Of a stretch of 64,000 bases of DNA, positions 1 through 6,570 are shown in pieces; the first letter of the stretch is position 1; the number at the start of each line of letters is the position of its first letter. The DNA lies in contig NZ_CP102265.1 of the NCBI RefSeq assembly GCF_025147765.1, positions 129,501 to 193,500 on the forward strand, read 5' to 3'. The position numbers and the translations under genes were made by a program. Under the pieces are notes generated by a model. The model was not told where the DNA came from and did not search any database. It saw only the letters and a list, made by a program, of their open reading frames with translations. The DNA is from Blautia obeum ATCC 29174 (GTDB lineage: Bacteria > Bacillota > Clostridia > Lachnospirales > Lachnospiraceae).

Positions 1-57
1 AGAAAAGCAAAGCGGGATTCCGCAAGACTTCTTGATAAAGTAGCGAGCAACGCTTAA
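1..57 (+). CDS. 3' end of an unidentified gene cut by the window edge
   Basis: Frame 1 is open from the first base to a TAA at 55-57 and encodes 18 residues ending in KVASNA. The stretch is basic and helical in character, as at many protein C-termini. No start lies inside the window and the piece is too short to assign to a family. A strong hairpin follows directly, which supports reading this as the end of a transcribed gene. Confidence 0.35.
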   Translation, partial: RKAKRDSARLLDKVASNA

Positions 58-64
58 ATAAAAA

Positions 65-114
65 TTTCCCTTATTTCCCTTGCGGATTCCTCACAAGGGT
101 AAAAATAAGGGAAA
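65..114. terminator. Long hairpin after the truncated gene
   Basis: The arm at 65-82 (TTTCCCTTATTTCCCTTG) pairs with 94-114 (CAAGGG, a three-base bulge, then AATAAGGGAAA), giving an 18 bp stem with an 11 nt loop. It lies 8 nt after the stop codon at 55-57. No clean T-tract follows, so it may be a terminator of low efficiency or a structured 3' end. Confidence 0.45.
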
Positions 115-303
115 ATACATATCATTTCACTATCTAAGGGGCTAAAAAGCCTGTAAAATAAGGAAAACTCAGGAAATCTCTCCACAAATTCCGATTTATC
201 TTTGCCTTATGTTATCATAATTCGGTTTAAATTGCTATAAATAGTCTTATCCCAATAATAGAAAACCCCAGAAATCATTAAGATTCCGAGGCCTTATGTT
301 TGA

Positions 304-492
304 ACATATTTACCTTTTAATTTATGTAAGACAGATGTGGAAGTACAGCAGGAGCTAGGAATAGGCAGGACTTCTTTTTATAAAATGAAGAAGCAGGCAC
401 TTGGATATTTAGGATTTTATTTTTATGAGATCGTGGTACCGCAGGCAAAGGATAAAAGATTTAAACCGTCACTGGGCGTTGAGGAAGAGTAG
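304..492 (+). pseudogene. Remnant of a phage-type regulator (ArpU-like C-terminal part)
   Basis: The frame is open from 304 to TAG at 490-492 without a start codon. It encodes a segment containing QQELGIGRTSFYKMKKQALG. That is the helix-turn-helix pattern of ArpU or phage sigma-like late regulators: a short helix, 'LGIGRTSFY' as recognition helix, then a basic tail. The N-terminal two thirds are absent and a stop lies immediately upstream at 301-303, so this is a truncated relic. It ends just before the next gene, whose start GTG follows directly. The family call rests on the motif only. Confidence 0.45.
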
Positions 493-873
493 GTGAGTAA
501 TATGAGATACGAAGATTCGATGAAAGGTGTAGCTGATCAGATAATCAAAGAACAGCAGCGAGTCAGTAAAATTATAAACAATCCAGAAGAGTTCCATTGG
601 CATGACGAATATGCAACGTTGAATTTCTTTCGGTTTATCTGCAAAAATATCGGTAACTTGAGAAATGGAGAAATTGAAAAAATGGCCACACGTTTAAAGA
701 ACATAGATCAGAAAGCAGTGGAAAACCATGTGAATGGTGCTGTTTGGGCATTTGATTATGATAAGATGTTCTGTGTATTGATGGAAAATGAAATTTGCCG
801 AAAGGTGTGTGAAAAGAATAAATATAACAGTTGGATGAATCTGATTGGACAGTATTGTTTTTCAAGGACTTAA
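493..873 (+). CDS. Hypothetical protein, 126 aa, unknown function
   Basis: The frame starts with GTG at 493, one base after the stop of the ArpU-like remnant. An ATG at 502, preceded by TAGGTGAG, is an equally good start and gives 123 residues. The product is soluble, charged and mostly helical, with several Trp and Cys residues and no signal peptide or membrane segment. I do not recognise a family. Its position directly behind a phage-type regulator fragment suggests that both are leftovers of one mobile element. A large hairpin at 872-922 closes the gene. Confidence 0.5.
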   Translation: MSNMRYEDSMKGVADQIIKEQQRVSKIINNPEEFHWHDEYATLNFFRFICKNIGNLRNGEIEKMATRLKNIDQKAVENHVNGAVWAFDYDKMFCVLMENEICRKVCEKNKYNSWMNLIGQYCFSRT

Positions 874-922
874 AGACGAAAAAAGTTGTTGGAGAGAAAT
901 AATTTCCAGCAACTCTGTCTTT
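872..922 (+). terminator. Two-step hairpin at the end of the hypothetical gene
   Basis: An outer stem AAAGAC (872-877) / GTCTTT (917-922) encloses an inner stem GTTGTTGGA (885-893) / TCCAGCAAC (905-913). It overlaps the stop codon of the preceding gene. No U-tract follows directly, although a T-run lies about 15 nt further on. Confidence 0.5.
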
Positions 923-1021
923 AATGAATAGAGTTCATTTTTTTATTCAACTATTCCCATGATATATACAATATGTAAATTTGCAATTCAAATATCAGTT
1001 CATGCTAAGTACGATAATAAT

Positions 1022-1040
1022 AATAATAATTACTATTATT
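1022..1040. promoter_or_regulatory. AT-rich palindrome overlapping the -35 box (candidate operator)
   Basis: AATAATA (1022-1028), five bases, TATTATT (1034-1040) form a perfect inverted repeat that runs into the -35 hexamer at 1039. A closely related palindrome precedes the TTGACA in front of the collapsed rubrerythrin gene (3891-3923). The A/T composition and position fit a Fur/PerR-class repressor site, but it does not match the PerR box exactly. Confidence 0.4.
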
Positions 1041-1068
1041 GACAAGAGAAATAATTATCATGTATAAT
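1039..1068 (+). promoter_or_regulatory. Promoter of the rubredoxin / hemerythrin unit
   Basis: TTGACA at 1039-1044 and TATAAT at 1063-1068 are separated by 18 bases. Both hexamers match the vegetative sigma consensus perfectly. Transcription would start near 1075, leaving a leader of about 70 nt before the rubredoxin ATG. Confidence 0.75.
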
Positions 1069-1147
1069 ACAGATATACAAGAAACAAAGTGTTAGAAAAA
1101 TTGCTAGGAACTTGGTAACAAAAATAAATCGACATTGAAAAGGAAAA

Positions 1148-1318
1148 ATGACTATGATAAAATATGAATGTGAACCATGTGGATATATTTATGATCCGGC
1201 AGTAGGAGATTCAGACGCTGGTATCGAGCCAGAAACTGCATTTGAGGATATTCCAGATGACTGGACATGCCCAATCTGCGGATTAGGAAAAGATGTTTTC
1301 GTTCCTGTAGAAGACTAA
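1148..1318 (+). CDS. rub: Rubredoxin (first copy)
   Basis: This small cytoplasmic iron protein has 56 residues. It carries one Fe held by four cysteines and passes single electrons to oxygen-defence enzymes such as superoxide reductase or rubrerythrin. Both metal knuckles are present, C-x2-C-G-Y (from residue 8) and C-P-I-C-G (from residue 41), with the conserved Asp/Pro-rich loop and DWTCP between them. ATG at 1148 is chosen because AAAAGG lies 7-12 bases upstream; ATG at 1154 is possible. It probably forms one unit with the hemerythrin gene 76 bases downstream under the strong promoter at 1039-1068. The only doubt is which partner it serves. Confidence 0.92.
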   Translation: MTMIKYECEPCGYIYDPAVGDSDAGIEPETAFEDIPDDWTCPICGLGKDVFVPVED

Positions 1319-1394
1319 GCAGAAAATGCAGGTACGAAACTGCCAGACATTAAAAGATCCTAAGAGAACATATAAAAGAAATGGAGGTCAAATT

Positions 1395-1829
1395 ATGACT
1401 TACGATTTAAACATTACCTTTGATGACAATTTAGTAACAGGAAATGAAACAATTGATACCCAGCATAAAGAATTGATCGACCGTATCCAGAACTTTGTAA
1501 CTGCCTGTCAAAATGGCGACAGCAAAGTAAAAGCAATCAAAATGCTGGATTATCTGGATGAATATACTGACTTTCATTTCAAAGAAGAGGAAAAGCTTCA
1601 GGAAAAATCCGGTTATCCAGAGCGTGAAAACCATCATGAAAAACATGAAGAGTTTAAAAAGACAATTCAGGAACTGCATGAATACCTTCAGGAGTATGAA
1701 GGACCAACAGATCGGTTCAGTGAACTTGTACAGAAAAATGTAATCGACTGGCTGTTTGGACACATTAAAACATACGACCGCTCTGTGGCAAAATTTATCT
1801 TTATGAAACAAAATCCAGATCGATGCTAA
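1395..1829 (+). CDS. Bacteriohemerythrin (di-iron oxygen-binding protein)
   Basis: This 144-residue single-domain hemerythrin is a four-helix bundle that binds O2 reversibly at a di-iron centre and in anaerobes is thought to scavenge or sense oxygen. The ligand motifs are all visible: H in DTQHKEL (near residue 24), H and E in FHFKEEE, H-H-x3-H in NHHEKHEEF, and H with D in HIKTYD near the C-terminus. ATG at 1395 is preceded by AATGGAGGT at good spacing; a longer in-frame extension from 1326 lacks a ribosome site. It follows rubredoxin in the same direction and is closed by the terminator at 1884-1910. Confidence 0.93.
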   Translation: MTYDLNITFDDNLVTGNETIDTQHKELIDRIQNFVTACQNGDSKVKAIKMLDYLDEYTDFHFKEEEKLQEKSGYPERENHHEKHEEFKKTIQELHEYLQEYEGPTDRFSELVQKNVIDWLFGHIKTYDRSVAKFIFMKQNPDRC

Positions 1830-1883
1830 AATAAACCAGGGAACGAGTTCACTCAGAATGTAGACAACGTGATGAAGTAAACT

Positions 1884-1910
1884 AGGGGCTGTCACAATGC
1901 AGCCCCTTTC
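1884..1910 (+). terminator. Rho-independent terminator after hemerythrin
   Basis: AGGGGCT (1884-1890) pairs with AGCCCCT (1901-1907), followed by a short pyrimidine run. It lies about 55 bases after the hemerythrin stop. Confidence 0.65.
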
Positions 1911-1948
1911 CTGTTATAGCGATATTCTAGGTAATATATTGCGCTGGC

Positions 1949-2242
1949 ATGACATATTATTTTACTACTACTATATGGGAAGAGCAAGCAGCTCTTCTTT
2001 TTTGTTGTCCTTTTTATCCAATTTTAAGTTGTAAAGTCTCTTTTCATTCGACAAAATTCTCCACAGACAGAGGATATGCGACGAGCATTGATATGAACAT
2101 CTATTTATGGAAAGAGGACATTGAAGACGGGGAATCGGTAATGACAGCCGAATATAGACCTGTAGAATACGGAAAGGACTATGATGTTGTCAATAATCCT
2201 GATAAATTTCAACTATATATAGATGGAAAAGAGATTAAATAG
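1949..2242 (+). CDS. Doubtful ORF, 97 aa; the second half may be a gene fragment
   Basis: This is an open frame without a ribosome site at its ATG. The first 45 residues are low-quality, hydrophobic and Cys-rich, as expected of noncoding sequence. From about residue 46 on (SIDMNIYLWKEDIED and following) the composition looks protein-like, with acidic residues and ending YIDGKEIK. I read this as a possible C-terminal relic of a deleted gene and do not recognise it. Between 1911 and the promoter at 2359 nothing else is supported. Confidence 0.2.
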   Translation: MTYYFTTTIWEEQAALLFCCPFYPILSCKVSFHSTKFSTDRGYATSIDMNIYLWKEDIEDGESVMTAEYRPVEYGKDYDVVNNPDKFQLYIDGKEIK

Positions 2243-2358
2243 TAATCTCCTGAAAGCAAGCTTTTTGTCAATTATTTCAAAGAAAAATTAAAGTATAACA
2301 ATACATAGTTTTGACAATGATATTTTGAAAAATTTTATAGGAATGCTCTATTATCAAA

Positions 2359-2386
2359 TTGACATAGGAATATGGTAGCGTATAAT
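2359..2386 (+). promoter_or_regulatory. Promoter of the membrane protein / bcp / yaaA operon
   Basis: TTGACA (2359-2364) and TATAAT (2381-2386) are spaced by 16 bases. The predicted start lies near 2393, about 30 nt before the first ATG at 2422. Confidence 0.7.
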
Positions 2387-2421
2387 TAGAATTGAATACA
2401 CTGAAAAAATGGAGGAATTAC

Positions 2422-2634
2422 ATGAAAGCACATAAATATTGGTCAGTAGGAGCATTGATCACAATGCTTGGGACTTTTTACACTGGATATAAAAAGCAAA
2501 AATCAAGTCACAAATACTTTGCTTTAAGTTCTATGTTATGTATGGTAATGGCGATATATACAGGTCATAAAATGATTACCGGGAATAGGAAGAAAAAGGC
2601 GAATAAAGAGAAAGATACAGAAAGGGAGGGATAA
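2422..2634 (+). CDS. Small membrane protein, 70 aa (possibly DUF6219 family)
   Basis: ATG at 2422 follows TGGAGGAA at ideal spacing; the frame opens earlier at 2392 but without a ribosome site. The product has two hydrophobic helices (about residues 7-20 and 28-45) separated by a basic loop, GYKKQKSSHKY, and a strongly basic tail, so it should be an integral membrane protein with the tail in the cytoplasm. The H-K-Y-W and H-K-Y-F repeats are distinctive. I recall similar proteins grouped as DUF6219, but this is memory and not proof. It is first in an operon with bcp (4 bases apart) and yaaA, so a role in peroxide or membrane stress is inferred from context only. Confidence 0.7.
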   Translation: MKAHKYWSVGALITMLGTFYTGYKKQKSSHKYFALSSMLCMVMAIYTGHKMITGNRKKKANKEKDTEREG

Positions 2635-2637
2635 ATA

Positions 2638-3093
2638 ATGTTGGAAGTAGGGGTTAAGGCACCGGATTTTGAGTTGCCAGATCAAAATGGGAAAATACAT
2701 AGATTATCGGATTATACAGGAAAAAAAGTGATTTTATATTTCTATCCCAAGGATAATACAGCGGGATGCACGAAACAGGCATGTGGGTTTTCTGAGCGAT
2801 ACCCTCAGTTTACCGAAAAAGGAGCAGTTATTCTTGGAGTCAGTAAGGATTCTGTATCCTCTCATAAGAGATTTGAGGAAAAATATGGATTGACATTTAC
2901 ACTTTTAGCAGATCCAGAGCGGAAAGTTATTGAAGCATATGATGTATGGAAAGAAAAGAAAAATTATGGCAAAGTCTCTATGGGAGTAGTAAGAACCACA
3001 TATCTTATTGATGAACAGGGGATTATTATAAAGGCAAATGATAAAGTCAAGGCTGCAGATGATCCTGAAAATATGCTCAAGGAATTAGATTAA
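2638..3093 (+). CDS. bcp: Bcp-type peroxiredoxin (thiol peroxidase)
   Basis: This 151-residue protein reduces hydrogen peroxide and organic or lipid hydroperoxides using thioredoxin as donor, in the cytoplasm. The AhpC/TSA fold starts with A-P-D-F-E-L-P. The active site is D-N-T-A-G-C-T with the peroxidatic Cys at 44 and a resolving Cys at 49, the spacing typical of atypical 2-Cys Bcp enzymes. The length is normal for the family. The gene overlaps yaaA by one base (TAATG), which suggests coupled translation. Thioredoxin genes for recycling are present later in the same island. Confidence 0.94.
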   Translation: MLEVGVKAPDFELPDQNGKIHRLSDYTGKKVILYFYPKDNTAGCTKQACGFSERYPQFTEKGAVILGVSKDSVSSHKRFEEKYGLTFTLLADPERKVIEAYDVWKEKKNYGKVSMGVVRTTYLIDEQGIIIKANDKVKAADDPENMLKELD

Positions 3094-3839
3094 TGAAGAT
3101 AATATTATCCCCTGCTAAAAAGATGATTACAGATACTGACAGCATAGCGCCGGATGGATTGCCTGAATTTATTGAAAAGACGACAGAGATACAAAGTTGG
3201 TTGAAAAGTAAGTCAAAAGAAGAACTGAAGACTATCTGGAAATGTAATGACAAAATTACAGAACAGAACTTCAATAGATTGGAAAACATGGATCTTTATC
3301 ATTTACTTACCCCAGCTGTCTTATCATATGAAGGAATTGCTTTTCAATATATGGCTCCATCCGTGTTTGAGGACAGTCAGTTCGAGTATGTACAAAATCA
3401 TTTGAGAATAATATCTGCATTTTATGGTGTGCTAAAACCAAGGGATGGTGTGACACCTTATCGTTTGGAAATGCAGGCGAAGGTTGGAATAGGAGAAACA
3501 AAAAATCTGTATGAGTACTGGGGAGATTTATTATACCGCTCAGTGATTGATAACAGCAGGATTATAATCAATCTGGCATCGAAAGAATACTCTAAGTGCA
3601 TAGAAAAATATCTGACACGACAGGATAGATACATTACGATTACATTTTGTGAGTTATCAGGAGATAAACTGGTGACAAAAGGTACATATGCTAAGATGGC
3701 CCGTGGTGAAATGGTTAGGTTCATGGCTGAAAACAGAATTGAAAATCCTGAGGATATTAAGAAATTTGATAGACTAGGCTATTCATTCCGCTCTGATTTA
3801 TCATCAGATGCAGAATATGTTTTTGAACGGAAAAAATGA
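3093..3839 (+). CDS. yaaA: Peroxide stress protein YaaA
   Basis: This full-length member of the YaaA/DUF328 family has 248 residues. It begins with the signature M-K-I-I-L-S-P-A-K-K-M and ends near FRSDLSSDAEYVFER. In Escherichia coli the homologue limits free intracellular iron and DNA damage during peroxide stress; it has a DNA-binding fold. Here its ATG overlaps the bcp stop, so the two are almost certainly co-expressed. Pairing a peroxidase with YaaA is consistent with a peroxide-defence operon. No obvious terminator follows before the AT-rich region at 3845. Confidence 0.93.
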   Translation: MKIILSPAKKMITDTDSIAPDGLPEFIEKTTEIQSWLKSKSKEELKTIWKCNDKITEQNFNRLENMDLYHLLTPAVLSYEGIAFQYMAPSVFEDSQFEYVQNHLRIISAFYGVLKPRDGVTPYRLEMQAKVGIGETKNLYEYWGDLLYRSVIDNSRIIINLASKEYSKCIEKYLTRQDRYITITFCELSGDKLVTKGTYAKMARGEMVRFMAENRIENPEDIKKFDRLGYSFRSDLSSDAEYVFERKK

Positions 3840-3890
3840 TGATTGAATGATTATTTTAAATAAAAGGTAATCAGTAATATTAATTATTAT

Positions 3891-3923
3891 AATAATAGCA
3901 ATTATTACTATTATTTATTGACA
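3891..3923 (+). promoter_or_regulatory. Orphan operator and -35 box in front of a collapsed rubrerythrin gene
   Basis: AATAATA (3891-3897) and TATTATT (3909-3915) form an inverted repeat that is followed by TTGACA at 3918-3923. The arrangement copies the one at 1022-1044. No -10 box follows: rubrerythrin coding sequence begins 9 bases later, as if a deletion had removed the -10, leader and 5' part of the gene. Confidence 0.5.
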
Positions 3924-3931
3924 ATAAACAG

Positions 3932-4129
3932 ATTGAGAAGCACCACGAAGAGAGATATCGTGCACTTCTTAAGAATATTGAAACTGCACAGGTGTTTGAA
4001 AAGAGTGAAGTTAAGGTATGGGAATGCCGTAACTGTGGACATGTTGTGGTAGGAACAAAGGCACCTGAGATATGTCCAGTATGTAACCATCCACAGAGTT
4101 ATTTCGAAATACGTGAAGAGAACTATTAA
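3932..4129 (+). pseudogene. rbr: Rubrerythrin, C-terminal fragment only
   Basis: The open frame from 3932 to TAA at 4127-4129 encodes 65 residues. It starts inside the last helix of the ferritin-like domain (EKHHEERYR) and continues through the complete rubredoxin-like domain, with W-E-C-R-N-C-G-H and C-P-V-C as the four Fe ligands, ending SYFEIREENY. A full rubrerythrin has about 180-195 residues, so roughly the first two thirds, including most of the di-iron site, are gone. No start codon or ribosome site precedes it. It is an N-terminally deleted relic; whether the zinc-ribbon-like remainder is still made is doubtful. Confidence 0.85.
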
Positions 4130-4140
4130 AGAGAAGGAGA

Positions 4141-4286
4141 TTATTACAAAGAAGAAAGTGATTATTAAAAAAAGCAGTAATGATAGGCTGTGGCTTTGTT
4201 GGTTCTGCATCAGTTGGTAAAGAAGCATTAAAGTTTAAGAATCGGCGGATGCTTTGAAAAAAGTTATAGAAACAATTGGATTTTAA
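4141..4286 (+). pseudogene. ldh: L-lactate dehydrogenase relic with internal deletion and frameshift
   Basis: K-A-V-M-I-G-C-G-F-V-G-S-A-S-V at 4171-4215 is the N-terminal NAD-binding strand and glycine loop of L-lactate dehydrogenase. Within about 25 bases this is followed, in another frame, by S-A-D-A-L-K-K-V-I-E-T-I-G-F and a TAA at 4284-4286, which resembles the C-terminal helix of the same enzyme. About 260 codons in between are missing and at least one further frameshift is present. So the gene has collapsed to its two ends. The assignment is by motif and is inference for the C-terminal part. Confidence 0.6.
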
Positions 4287-4312
4287 ATTTTAAACATAGG
4301 AAGATAAAAAAG

Positions 4313-4687
4313 ATGGAAGTAAAATATTCTGTATGCAATCATTGTGGAAACATTATTGAAATGGTAAAGGATCAAGGCGTACCAGTAATGTGTTGCGGAG
4401 AACCTATGCAGGAATTAAAAGCCGGAGTGACAGATGCTGCTGTCGAGAAGCATGTACCTGTATATACGATAGAAGGCAGTCATGTTCATGTTGTGGTCGG
4501 AGAGACAAAACATCCAATGCTTGAAGAGCATTTCATTGAGTGGATTACATTAAATACAAACCAGGGAATATACAGAAAACAGTTAAATCCAGGGCAGGAG
4601 CCGGTAGCAGATTTTTGTCTTTGCAATGGTGAACAGGTAGAAGAAGTATATGCATATTGTAACCTGCATGGATTATGGAAATGCTAA
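4313..4687 (+). CDS. dfx: Desulfoferrodoxin / superoxide reductase
   Basis: This 124-residue cytoplasmic enzyme reduces superoxide to hydrogen peroxide without making O2, with rubredoxin as electron donor. The N-terminal desulforedoxin domain has C-x2-C (residues 8 and 11) and C-C (27-28) for Fe centre I. The catalytic domain carries E-K-H-V-P-V, H-P-M-x3-H near residue 65 and the C-terminal C-N-L-H-G-L-W, giving the His4-Cys centre II. ATG at 4313 follows AGGAAG. The rubredoxin gene 91 bases downstream is the obvious partner. Peroxide produced here would be handled by Bcp in the same island. Confidence 0.95.
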   Translation: MEVKYSVCNHCGNIIEMVKDQGVPVMCCGEPMQELKAGVTDAAVEKHVPVYTIEGSHVHVVVGETKHPMLEEHFIEWITLNTNQGIYRKQLNPGQEPVADFCLCNGEQVEEVYAYCNLHGLWKC

Positions 4688-4778
4688 AAGCATTTATACA
4701 TATTAAGGTTACAGAACAACACAAATACAACAGTAATATATGCTGTGTATTAATATATTTATAAGGAGGAACAAACTA

Positions 4779-4937
4779 ATGAAATATGTATGTGACGTTT
4801 GCGGATGGGAATATGATGAAGAGGAAGGTTATCCTGAAGGTGGTATTGCACCAGGAACAAAGTGGGAGGATGTTCCGGAAGATTTTGAATGCCCATTATG
4901 TAATGTTGGAAAAGATCAGTTTTCAGAAGTTGAATAG
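4779..4937 (+). CDS. rub: Rubredoxin (second copy)
   Basis: This 52-residue rubredoxin has both knuckles C-D-V-C-G-W and C-P-L-C-N and the acidic D-E-E-E-G-Y-P loop. ATG at 4779 is chosen because AAGGAGGA lies 8 bases upstream; the frame is open further back without any signal. It sits directly behind superoxide reductase and is the likely donor for it. It differs clearly from the copy at 1148 (C-x2-C-G-W instead of C-G-Y, shorter tail), so the two probably serve different acceptors. A strong terminator follows. Confidence 0.93.
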   Translation: MKYVCDVCGWEYDEEEGYPEGGIAPGTKWEDVPEDFECPLCNVGKDQFSEVE

Positions 4938-4973
4938 AAGCCTAATCTTGTGTTAAATACGGATGGATAAACC

Positions 4974-5007
4974 AAAACCCTGGTGCGTGAGCAACAGGGT
5001 TTTTTAT
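4974..5007 (+). terminator. Rho-independent terminator after the dfx / rubredoxin unit
   Basis: AAAACCCTG (4975-4983) pairs with CAGGGTTTT from 4994 on, followed by a T-run to 5006. Confidence 0.85.
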
Positions 5008-5017
5008 TGCGATATTT

Positions 5018-5059
5018 TGTGATGATATCACAGAAAATAATCTACCTTTTGCTTATAAT
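5018..5059 (+). promoter_or_regulatory. Crp/Fnr-type box 1 and -10 of the SDR gene
   Basis: TGTGAT-GAT-ATCACA (5018-5032) is a perfect palindrome. TATAAT follows at 5054-5059, 21 nt after the box, and no good -35 is present. The box centre lies about 41 bp upstream of the expected start, the classical position for class II activation by Crp/Fnr proteins. The regulator at 8383-9042 is the likely ligand. Confidence 0.7.
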
Positions 5060-5091
5060 GTAGTTAGAAACTAAGTAAGGAGGTAGTCTAA

Positions 5092-5838
5092 ATGAGATTA
5101 AAAGATAAAGTTGCAATCATTACGGGTGGAAGCCGTGGTATAGGATTTGCTACAGCTGATAAATTCTTGAAGGAAGGTGCTTCAGTTGTGTTGGCAGCAA
5201 GTTCACAGGAATCGGCAGATGTTGCTGTAGATAAATTAAAAGAAAAATATCCCAATGCAATAGTTGCTGGAATTAGTCCAAATCTAGCAAGCATGGAGTC
5301 TGTCAGAAAGGCTTTTAAAGAGGCAACTGAAAAATATGGATGTGTCGACATACTGGTAAATAATGCAGGGATTTCAGAAAACACCTCATTTATGGATTAT
5401 ACAGAGGAGACTTTTGATAAAGTCATGGATCTAAATGTAAAAGGAGTATTTAATACTACTCGTGTAGCAGCAGAATGTATGGTGGCAAGAGGCAAGGGGG
5501 TCATTCTCTCAACTTCTTCCATGGTGAGTATTTCGGGACAGCCAAGTGGGTTTGCTTATCCGGCATCGAAGTTTGCAGTAAACGGATTGACTGTATCATT
5601 AGCAAGAGAACTAGGACCTAAAGGTATTCGTGTTAATGCTGTTGCACCTGGGATTACAGAAACTGATATGATGAAGGCCGTGCCAAAGGAAGTTATCGAA
5701 CCTATGATTGAAAGAATTCCATTGCGTCGTCTTGGACAGCCAGAAGATATTGCCAATGCGTTTGTGTTTCTTGCTTCAGATGAGGCGAGTTACATTACAG
5801 GTGTTATATTAAGTGTAGATGGTATGGCAAGAAGTTAA
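5092..5838 (+). CDS. SDR-family oxidoreductase (FabG / BaiA-like)
   Basis: This NAD(P)-dependent short-chain dehydrogenase has 248 residues, normal length. Visible are the cofactor loop T-G-G-S-R-G-I-G (11-18), N-N-A-G (90-93) and the tetrad N115, S143, Y156, K160 (Y-P-A-S-K). The C-terminus ends S-V-D-G-M-A-R-S. It resembles both 3-oxoacyl-ACP reductases and the BaiA-type 3-alpha-hydroxysteroid dehydrogenases of gut clostridia. The substrate cannot be decided from sequence, and it is not in a fatty-acid gene cluster. ATG at 5092 follows TAAGGAGGT. It is a single-gene unit with its own Crp/Fnr-type box, so it probably belongs to the same redox-controlled regulon as the thioredoxin genes. Confidence 0.85.
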   Translation: MRLKDKVAIITGGSRGIGFATADKFLKEGASVVLAASSQESADVAVDKLKEKYPNAIVAGISPNLASMESVRKAFKEATEKYGCVDILVNNAGISENTSFMDYTEETFDKVMDLNVKGVFNTTRVAAECMVARGKGVILSTSSMVSISGQPSGFAYPASKFAVNGLTVSLARELGPKGIRVNAVAPGITETDMMKAVPKEVIEPMIERIPLRRLGQPEDIANAFVFLASDEASYITGVILSVDGMARS

Positions 5839-5851
5839 GTTAATGAGGTAT

Positions 5852-5893
5852 GGTGATGTAATCACGGAAAATAAATGAAATTAAGACTATAAT
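5852..5893 (+). promoter_or_regulatory. Crp/Fnr-type box 2 and -10 of the trx / rhodanese / CoADR operon
   Basis: GGTGAT-GTA-ATCACG (5852-5866), then 21 nt, then TATAAT at 5888-5893. The geometry is the same as box 1, and the bases after the box (GAAAATAA) are shared with it. Confidence 0.7.
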
Positions 5894-5930
5894 AAATCTA
5901 CAAAAAGAAAAAGATAAGGAGGACTGTAAA

Positions 5931-6236
5931 ATGTCTGCTATTAATATCAATAAAAATAATTTTCAGAACGAAGTACTGAATTCCGATAAACCCGTTCTTT
6001 TAGATTTTTGGGCATCTTGGTGTGCGCCTTGCCGCATGGTAGTACCTATTGTAGAGGAGATTGCAAGTGAGCGTAGAGATATTAAAGTTGGAAAGATTAA
6101 TGTAGATGAAGAGCCTGAACTGGCAAATAAGTTCAGTATTATGAGCATTCCGACTTTAGTGGTTATGAAGAATGGGAAGATTGTACAGCAGGTTTCAGGG
6201 GCGAGACCTAAGAATGCGATTTTAGAAATGCTTTAG
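5931..6236 (+). CDS. trxA: Thioredoxin with W-C-A-P-C active site
   Basis: This 101-residue thioredoxin fold protein is a general disulfide reductase of the cytoplasm. The active-site motif is W-C-A-P-C (Cys 31 and 34) where most thioredoxins have W-C-G-P-C. The cis-Pro segment S-I-P-T-L is present. ATG at 5931 follows AAGGAGGA. It is first in an operon with a rhodanese (12 bases on) and a CoA-disulfide reductase with its own rhodanese domain. That context suggests a role in persulfide or CoA-thiol turnover rather than only ribonucleotide reductase or peroxiredoxin recycling. The change Gly to Ala in the motif may shift its redox potential. Confidence 0.92.
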   Translation: MSAININKNNFQNEVLNSDKPVLLDFWASWCAPCRMVVPIVEEIASERRDIKVGKINVDEEPELANKFSIMSIPTLVVMKNGKIVQQVSGARPKNAILEML

Positions 6237-6248
6237 GGAGGTGTGCTA

Positions 6249-6569
6249 ATGGGATTTTTTGATCTCTTTAAACAGTCGAATATTAATCAAGGCATAGAAG
6301 AATATAAAAGGACTGATGATGCAGTTCTGCTGGATGTACGTACACCGCAGGAATATCAGGAAGGACATATACCAGAAAGTAAAAATGTGCCGTTGCAGCA
6401 ACTTGACAATATTGCTTCTGTAGCGAAGAATAAGGATATCCCACTGTTTGTATACTGTTATTCCGGTTCACGAAGCCGCCAGGCAACTGGGATACTGCAA
6501 CGAATGGGATATTCTAAAGTAAATAATATCGGTGGCATTGCAGCTTACTCAGGAAAGGTGGAAAAATAA
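6249..6569 (+). CDS. Single-domain rhodanese (sulfurtransferase)
   Basis: This 106-residue rhodanese-like protein carries sulfane sulfur as a persulfide on one Cys. The motif L-L-D-V-R-T-P-x-E-Y precedes G-H-I-P-x-S-x-N-V-P, and the active loop is C-Y-S-G-S-R (Cys 70). ATG at 6249 is chosen because GGGAGGTG lies upstream; a GTG at 6243 is in frame but too close to it. The stop codon is followed after one base by the ATG of the reductase gene, so the two are translationally coupled. It is likely the sulfur donor or acceptor partner of that enzyme. Confidence 0.92.
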   Translation: MGFFDLFKQSNINQGIEEYKRTDDAVLLDVRTPQEYQEGHIPESKNVPLQQLDNIASVAKNKDIPLFVYCYSGSRSRQATGILQRMGYSKVNNIGGIAAYSGKVEK

Positions 6570-6570
6570 G

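Noticed and set aside
1431..1895. Minus-strand 154-codon frame opposite hemerythrin
   Set aside because: It is a shadow of a gene with complete metal-binding motifs and lacks a ribosome site.
3932..4129. A functional small rubredoxin-like protein
   Set aside because: It has no start codon or ribosome site, and it begins in the middle of a rubrerythrin helix, so it was called a pseudogene.
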